From Janthinobacterium sp. 344 (GTDB lineage Bacteria > Pseudomonadota > Gammaproteobacteria > Burkholderiales > Burkholderiaceae_D), in contig NZ_FOKL01000012.1 of assembly GCF_900112025.1 (NCBI RefSeq), forward strand, positions 62,001 through 126,000: DNA of 64,000 nt. Reading direction: 5' to 3'. Position 1 is the stretch's first letter. The number at the start of each line of letters is the position of its first letter. This document shows, piece after piece, positions 59,972 to 64,000 of this stretch. Made by a program: the position numbers and the translations under genes. The notes under the pieces were generated by a model. That model was not told the origin of the DNA. It saw nothing but the letters and a program-made list of their open reading frames with translations, and made no database searches.

Positions 59972-60988
59972 ATGCAACTCGATACACGTGCCCAAACACT
60001 GCTGAAAGCCCTGGTCGAGCGCTATATCGCCGACGGCCTGCCGGTCGGTTCGCGCGCCCTGTCGAAGATTTCCGGCCTCGACCTGTCGCCGGCCACGATC
60101 CGCAACATCATGGCTGACCTGGAAGAGCTTGGCTATGTGGCCAGCCCGCATACCTCGGCCGGACGCATTCCCACGCCGCGCGGCTATCGCATCTTTGTCG
60201 ACACCTTGCTGACGGTCAAGCATCTGGACGAGCACATGGTGGAGTCGCGCATGCGCCTGCAGACGCCGCAGCCACAGCGCACCATCGCCAATGCGGCGCA
60301 GATGCTGTCCTCGCTGTCGCAATTTGCCGGCGTCGTGCTCAGCCCGCGCCGCGAATCCGTATTCCAGCAAATCGAATTTCTGCGCCTGTCTGAAAAACGC
60401 ATCCTGCTCGTCATCGTCGCCCCGGGCGGCGATGTGCAGAACCGTCTGCTGTTGACGGAAGCGGACTATACGCCGGCGCAACTGGTGCAGTCGGCCAACT
60501 ACATCAACCAGAATTACGGCGGCCTGTCGTTCGACGCCGTGCGCGTGCGCCTGCAGGGCGAACTGCGCCAGCTGCGCGACGACATGGGCAGCCTGATGCA
60601 GGCGGCCGTGGAAGCGGGCAGCGAAGCGATGGCCGACCACAGCGATGACATGGTGATTTCCGGCGAGCGCAACTTGCTCAGCGTGAGCGATCTGTCATCG
60701 AACATGAGTTCGCTGCGCCAGATGTTCGACATGTTCGAGCAAAAGACGGGGCTGATGCAGTTGCTCGACGTATCGAGCAAGGCGACGGGCGTGCAGATTT
60801 TCATCGGCGGCGAATCGAACCTGGTGCCGATGGATGAAATGAGCGTGGTGACGGCGCCGTATGAAGTCAACGGCAAGATCGTGGGAACGTTGGGAGTAAT
60901 CGGGCCGACGCGCATGGCGTACGAGCGGGTCATCCCGATTGTCGATATCACGGCCAAGCTGCTATCCAACGCACTCAGCCATCATTGA
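59972..60988 (+). CDS. hrcA: Heat-inducible transcription repressor HrcA
   Basis: 338 residues, typical length. N-terminal winged helix (ISGLDLSPATIRNIMADLEELGYV), conserved SPHTSAGRIPTPRGYRIFVD, and C-terminal GPTRMAYERVIPIVD. HrcA binds CIRCE elements before groESL and dnaKJ. No CIRCE palindrome is present at its own promoter in this window, and it is not next to grpE or dnaK as in many bacteria; here it is convergent with fur. Confidence 0.96.
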   Translation: MQLDTRAQTLLKALVERYIADGLPVGSRALSKISGLDLSPATIRNIMADLEELGYVASPHTSAGRIPTPRGYRIFVDTLLTVKHLDEHMVESRMRLQTPQPQRTIANAAQMLSSLSQFAGVVLSPRRESVFQQIEFLRLSEKRILLVIVAPGGDVQNRLLLTEADYTPAQLVQSANYINQNYGGLSFDAVRVRLQGELRQLRDDMGSLMQAAVEAGSEAMADHSDDMVISGERNLLSVSDLSSNMSSLRQMFDMFEQKTGLMQLLDVSSKATGVQIFIGGESNLVPMDEMSVVTAPYEVNGKIVGTLGVIGPTRMAYERVIPIVDITAKLLSNALSHH

Positions 60989-61003
60989 GCGTCCTGTTTG
61001 CCG

Positions 61004-61035
61004 TGCCGGCCACCCCGTTGCGGGGCAGGCCGGCA
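61004..61035. terminator. GC-rich hairpin between hrcA and fur
   Basis: TGCCGGCC (61004-61011) pairs with GGCCGGCA (61028-61035), and inside it CCCC pairs with GGGG. It lies between the two convergent stops and likely ends both transcripts. No strong T-run on either side. Confidence 0.55.
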
Positions 61036-61039
61036 AGCG

Positions 61040-61471
61040 TCAGGCTGTTTTGTGCGGGCAGGCGACCTTGATGCAGTTGCCGTAGATGGCCAGTGCGTGT
61101 TCGGCGATCTTGAAGCCGCGTTCTTCGGCCACTTTTTGCTGGCGCACTTCGATGTCTTCGTCGAAGAATTCCTCGACCCGGCCACAATCGAGGCACACCA
61201 GGTGGTCGTGGTGGGAACCTTCGTTGAGCTCGAAAATCGCCTTGCCGGTTTCAAAATGGTTGCGGTTAAGCAAGCCGGCTTGTTCGAATTGCGTCAGGAC
61301 ACGGTAGACAGTTGCCAAACCGACATCCATATTGTCGGCCAGCAGAATTTTGTAGACGTCTTCCGCTGTCAGGTGGCGTACCGGGCTACTCTGGAAGATA
61401 TCGAGTATCTTCAACCGTGGCAGGGTCGCTTTCAGGCCGCTTGCCTTGAGATCACTAGGATTGTTACTCAT
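61040..61471 (-). CDS. fur: Ferric uptake regulator
   Basis: 143 residues. Winged helix N-terminus (ATLPRLKILDIF, DNMDVGLATVYRVLTQFE) and metal-binding C-terminus with HHDHLVCLDCGRVEEF: the first His group forms the regulatory site and the C-x2-C the structural zinc site. As Fe-bound dimer it represses genes with Fur boxes, such as bfd-tonB and feoAB in this window. Start at 61471. Divergent from bamE, a typical betaproteobacterial order. Confidence 0.97.
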   Translation of the reverse strand: MSNNPSDLKASGLKATLPRLKILDIFQSSPVRHLTAEDVYKILLADNMDVGLATVYRVLTQFEQAGLLNRNHFETGKAIFELNEGSHHDHLVCLDCGRVEEFFDEDIEVRQQKVAEERGFKIAEHALAIYGNCIKVACPHKTA

Positions 61472-61593
61472 GTTTGTTGCTCGTATGTGGGTCAGGTGCT
61501 TTATCATATAGCGTTTTGTCGGGGAGTGCCAAAATATGCTTTTTGGGCTGGCCGGTCACTCCTGGCGTTTTGTTCATCCAATTGAGGTCATTT

Positions 61594-62295
61594 ATGCGCG
61601 TAACACCGGCTGTATTGCCATCTCTCTGGCACCGTCTTTCCTTTCGAGCTCCAGTCGTGGCAGGCATGGTCTGTATCGCGCTGGCGGCATCTGGCTGTGC
61701 CAATCGCGGCATCCTCGGCGAAAAGCCGGCGGTGACGCTCAAGGAAGGCAAGGAAGTCGTCCCGGAACAGGGCGCGCAAACGACCACCGTCACGAAACTG
61801 CAGAAATTCATGTGGTTTTTCTCGCCGTACCGTCCTGACATTCAACAAGGCAACTTTATCTCCGAAGAGATGCTGGCCCAGCTGAAAGTCGGCATGACGC
61901 GCGACCAGGTCCGCTTCATCCTCGGCACCTCGCTGCTGACCGATATCTTCCATGCCGACCGCTGGGACTATCCTTTCCGCCTGGCGCGGGGCAATGGCGA
62001 AACCACCACCAGCCGCGTGATCGTGTTCTTTGACAAAGAGGGCAAAGTGGCGCGCTTCGAAGGCGGCAACTTGCCGACCGAGAAAGAATACATCGACCGC
62101 ATCGCCGGTCCGTCGCCGTTCGCCAAGGTGGCCAAGGCCGAAGTGCCGGCCGCTGCCGTGCCGTCGCCCGTGGCGCCGAGCGCCGTGCCGGTCCCGGCCG
62201 ATGCCGCCCCAGCCATTCCTGTGAGCAAGCCTGAGGCGACCCCTGCGCCTGCCACCGAAGCTGCGCCGGCGCCCGCTGTCGAACCCACCAAATAA
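61594..62295 (+). CDS. bamE: Outer-membrane protein assembly factor BamE
   Basis: 233 residues. Lipoprotein signal ends LAASGCANRG. The BamE core has YRPDIQQGNFISEEMLAQLKVGMTRDQVRFILGTSLL, then DRWDYPFRL, the usual SmpA/OmlA blocks. After residue 180 it has a low-complexity Ala/Pro tail ending APAVEPTK, making it much longer than E. coli BamE (113). It stabilises the BAM complex. Start chosen at 61594, where the signal begins. Confidence 0.93.
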   Translation: MRVTPAVLPSLWHRLSFRAPVVAGMVCIALAASGCANRGILGEKPAVTLKEGKEVVPEQGAQTTTVTKLQKFMWFFSPYRPDIQQGNFISEEMLAQLKVGMTRDQVRFILGTSLLTDIFHADRWDYPFRLARGNGETTTSRVIVFFDKEGKVARFEGGNLPTEKEYIDRIAGPSPFAKVAKAEVPAAAVPSPVAPSAVPVPADAAPAIPVSKPEATPAPATEAAPAPAVEPTK

Positions 62296-62314
62296 GTAGC
62301 TGCAAGAGAAAATA

Positions 62315-63124
62315 ATGACTGAACTGAAAATTGCCATCGCTGGCGCCAGCGGCCGCATGGGCCATATCCTGATCGAAGCGGTCAGCAATGCACCGGACGC
62401 CATCCTGGCCGGCGCCCTCGACCGTGCCGGCTCGCCCTCCGTCGGCCAGGATGCGGCCGCCTTCCTCGGCAAGCCCGCCGGCGTGCTGATTGCGTCCGAC
62501 CTGGCCACCGGCCTGGCCGGCGCCGACTACCTGATCGACTTCACGCGTCCCGAAGGCACCTTGCAGCACCTGGCGTATTGCGCCGAGCACGGCATCAAGA
62601 TGATCATCGGCACCACCGGTTTCGATGACGCGGGCAAGGCGGCCATTGCCGCCGCCGCTGAAAAGACGGCCATCATGTTCGCGCCGAACATGAGCGTGGG
62701 CGTGAACGTCACCATGAAACTGCTGGAACTGGCCGCGAAAAGCCTGTCCGAAGGCTATGACATCGAAATTATCGAAGCGCATCACCGCTTCAAGGTCGAT
62801 GCGCCATCGGGCACCGCCCTGCAAATGGGGGAAGTGGTGGCTGGCGCCCTGGGCCGCGACCTGAAGGAATGCGCCGTGTACGGCCGCGAAGGCGTGACGG
62901 GCGAACGCGATCCGTCGACCATCGGCTTTGCCACCATCCGCGGCGGCGATATCGTGGGCGACCATACGGTGCTGTTTGCCGGCATTGGCGAGCGCATCGA
63001 GATCAGCCACAAGTCGAGCAGCCGCGTCACCTACGCGCACGGCGCCCTGCGCGCCGCGCGTTTCCTGGCCGACAAGCCGACGGGCCTGTTCGACATGCAG
63101 GACGTGCTGTCGCTGAAGAACTGA
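62315..63124 (+). CDS. dapB: 4-hydroxy-tetrahydrodipicolinate reductase
   Basis: 269 residues. NAD(P) motif AIAGASGRMGHILI, catalytic His and Lys in EAHHRFKVDAPSGTA (near residue 150), and the FTRPEG block. Second step of lysine/diaminopimelate synthesis after DapA. It is 19 bases past bamE and 8 bases before the barstar-family gene. Confidence 0.97.
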   Translation: MTELKIAIAGASGRMGHILIEAVSNAPDAILAGALDRAGSPSVGQDAAAFLGKPAGVLIASDLATGLAGADYLIDFTRPEGTLQHLAYCAEHGIKMIIGTTGFDDAGKAAIAAAAEKTAIMFAPNMSVGVNVTMKLLELAAKSLSEGYDIEIIEAHHRFKVDAPSGTALQMGEVVAGALGRDLKECAVYGREGVTGERDPSTIGFATIRGGDIVGDHTVLFAGIGERIEISHKSSSRVTYAHGALRAARFLADKPTGLFDMQDVLSLKN

Positions 63125-63132
63125 GGAAGATC

Positions 63133-63459
63133 ATGGCCACTGCCATCCTGAATGGAAAAGACATCACCGACGCAGCGAGCTTCCACGCGCAATGCGCGCA
63201 AGCCTTCGGTTTCCCCGAGTTCTACGGCAACAGCATGGATGCCTGGGTCGATTGCCTCAGCTATCTGCGCGACGACGAAAACATGACGCAGTTCCGTTTG
63301 AAACCGAACGAAGTGCTGGAAATCGTGGTGCAGGATGCGGACGCGATGAAAGCGCAAGTTCCTGATTTGCTGGAAGAAATCACGTTCTGCATCGCCGGTA
63401 TCAATGAACGCTATGACGATTACGGCGAAAAGCCGGCGTTGAAATTGACGCTGAAGTAA
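63133..63459 (+). CDS. Barstar-family protein
   Basis: 108 residues with the barstar fold: FHAQCAQAFGFPEFYGNSMDAWVDCLSYL matches the barnase-inhibitor alpha-beta block. Barstar proteins inhibit extracellular RNases, but no barnase-like RNase gene is nearby. GAGGAAG precedes the ATG. It may be a housekeeping inhibitor or regulate another RNase, by inference. Confidence 0.85.
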   Translation: MATAILNGKDITDAASFHAQCAQAFGFPEFYGNSMDAWVDCLSYLRDDENMTQFRLKPNEVLEIVVQDADAMKAQVPDLLEEITFCIAGINERYDDYGEKPALKLTLK

Positions 63460-63463
63460 TTCC

Positions 63464-63490
63464 GGGGTCAGACCCGCCGGGTCTGACCCC
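63464..63490. repeat. GGGGTCAGACCC-family repeat, compact hairpin
   Basis: GGGGTCAGACCC (63464-63475) and GGGTCTGACCCC (63479-63490) form a perfect 12-bp stem with a 3-base loop. It starts 4 bases after the barstar stop and lies just before the convergent CoA-transferase stop. Confidence 0.9.
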
Positions 63491-63496
63491 AGTTCT

Positions 63497-64000
63497 TCAC
63501 ACGACTTTGCGCTCGCGCAAACCAGTAATTTCCTCAGTATCTAATCCCAGCCATTGCCCCAACACCTCATCTGTATGCTGCCCCAGCAACGGCGGCGGCA
63601 AGCGGTATTGCACGGGCGAGCCGGACAAGCGCACGGGATTGGCCACCAGCGCCACCGTGCCCGCCGTCGGATGCGGCATCTCCACTTTCAAGCCACGCGC
63701 CACCACTTGCGGGTCGGCAAAGACCTGGTCGATGCGGTTGACGGGACCGCAAGGCACGGCTTGCGCCTCGAAGGCGCTGATCCACTCGGCCGTCGTGCGC
63801 ATGACGGTGGCCTGGCGCATCAGGGGGATCAAAATCGCGCGGTGCGCCACGCGCTGCGGATTCGTGGCGAAGCGCTCGTCCTGCGCCCATTCCGGATGGC
63901 CGGCGACGGCGCAGAAGCGCGAAAACTGTCCATCGTTGCCGATCGCCAGGATCATGTCGCCATCGGCCGTGGGAAAATCCTGGTATGGCACGATGTTCGG
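63497..64000 (-). CDS. CoA-transferase family III (CaiB/BaiF), C-terminal part
   Basis: The last 168 residues; the start lies beyond the window edge. The part seen (DGDMILAIGNDGQFSRFCAVAG, CGPVNRIDQVFADPQVVARG, LLGQHTDEVLG) is the C-terminal half of class III CoA-transferases, and the catalytic Asp is upstream of the window. Substrate unknown. Reading is open to the end of the window. Confidence 0.9.
   Translation of the reverse strand, partial: PNIVPYQDFPTADGDMILAIGNDGQFSRFCAVAGHPEWAQDERFATNPQRVAHRAILIPLMRQATVMRTTAEWISAFEAQAVPCGPVNRIDQVFADPQVVARGLKVEMPHPTAGTVALVANPVRLSGSPVQYRLPPPLLGQHTDEVLGQWLGLDTEEITGLRERKVV

Overview
The window is high-GC, tightly packed bacterial chromosome with about 60 protein genes. 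No tRNA, rRNA, CRISPR array, insertion sequence or prophage was recognised. Gene order (fur next to bamE and dapB; lptD-surA-pdxA-ksgA divergent from amgK-murU-pepP-ubiH; feoA-feoB followed by a Cys-rich membrane protein) and protein sequences point to a betaproteobacterium of the Oxalobacteraceae, probably near Janthinobacterium, Duganella or Massilia. That placement is inference from gene content, not a database match.

Layout. 1-7.5 kb: a FUSC membrane protein, an M14 carboxypeptidase, an exported protein of unknown function, an S46 dipeptidyl peptidase and a GlsB-type small membrane protein. 7.6-9.6 kb: a cytochrome b561-yceI-yceI operon with two dispersed hairpin elements in its intergenic gaps. 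9.8-12.1 kb: purB and a glutathione transferase. 12.3-18.2 kb: an iron island (bfr, a PiuC-type dioxygenase, tonB, bfd, feoA, feoB and a Cys-rich membrane protein) with one near-perfect Fur box and three weaker ones. 18.2-27.6 kb: a two-domain GH3 hexosaminidase, a membrane-anchored glutamate-synthase-like protein, yjgN plus an M48 peptidase, a second GST, an Xni-like nuclease, a receiver domain lacking its phospho-acceptor, mnmA and nudJ. 28.0-30.9 kb: the three-subunit transhydrogenase operon. 31-36.5 kb: a PAS-GGDEF diguanylate cyclase, then ubiH, pepP, murU and amgK. 36.6-42.3 kb: lptD, surA, pdxA, ksgA. 42.3-50.4 kb: a LysR regulator divergent from a porin, a polyamine/iron-type ABC importer, a nucleoside hydrolase and an adenosine-deaminase-like enzyme. 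50.4-57.5 kb: an ScfR/RamB-type regulator divergent from a complete distal valine-degradation operon. 57.6-64 kb: two tandem paralogous lipoproteins, a HAD phosphatase, hrcA, fur, bamE, dapB, a barstar-family protein and the end of a CoA transferase.

Functionally the window combines iron handling under Fur, peptidoglycan recycling (GH3 hexosaminidase, AmgK, MurU), outer-membrane assembly (LptD, SurA, BamE), purine nucleoside salvage and valine catabolism.

The most unusual signal is a family of dispersed elements with terminal inverted repeats. Three copies are exactly 120 bp, one is 146 bp and a related one is 100 bp. Each has one end within about 2 bases of the stop codon of a minus-strand gene, and all the orientable copies point the same way relative to that gene. 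A second family, built on GGGGTCAGACCC and its reverse complement, occupies three convergent gene junctions.
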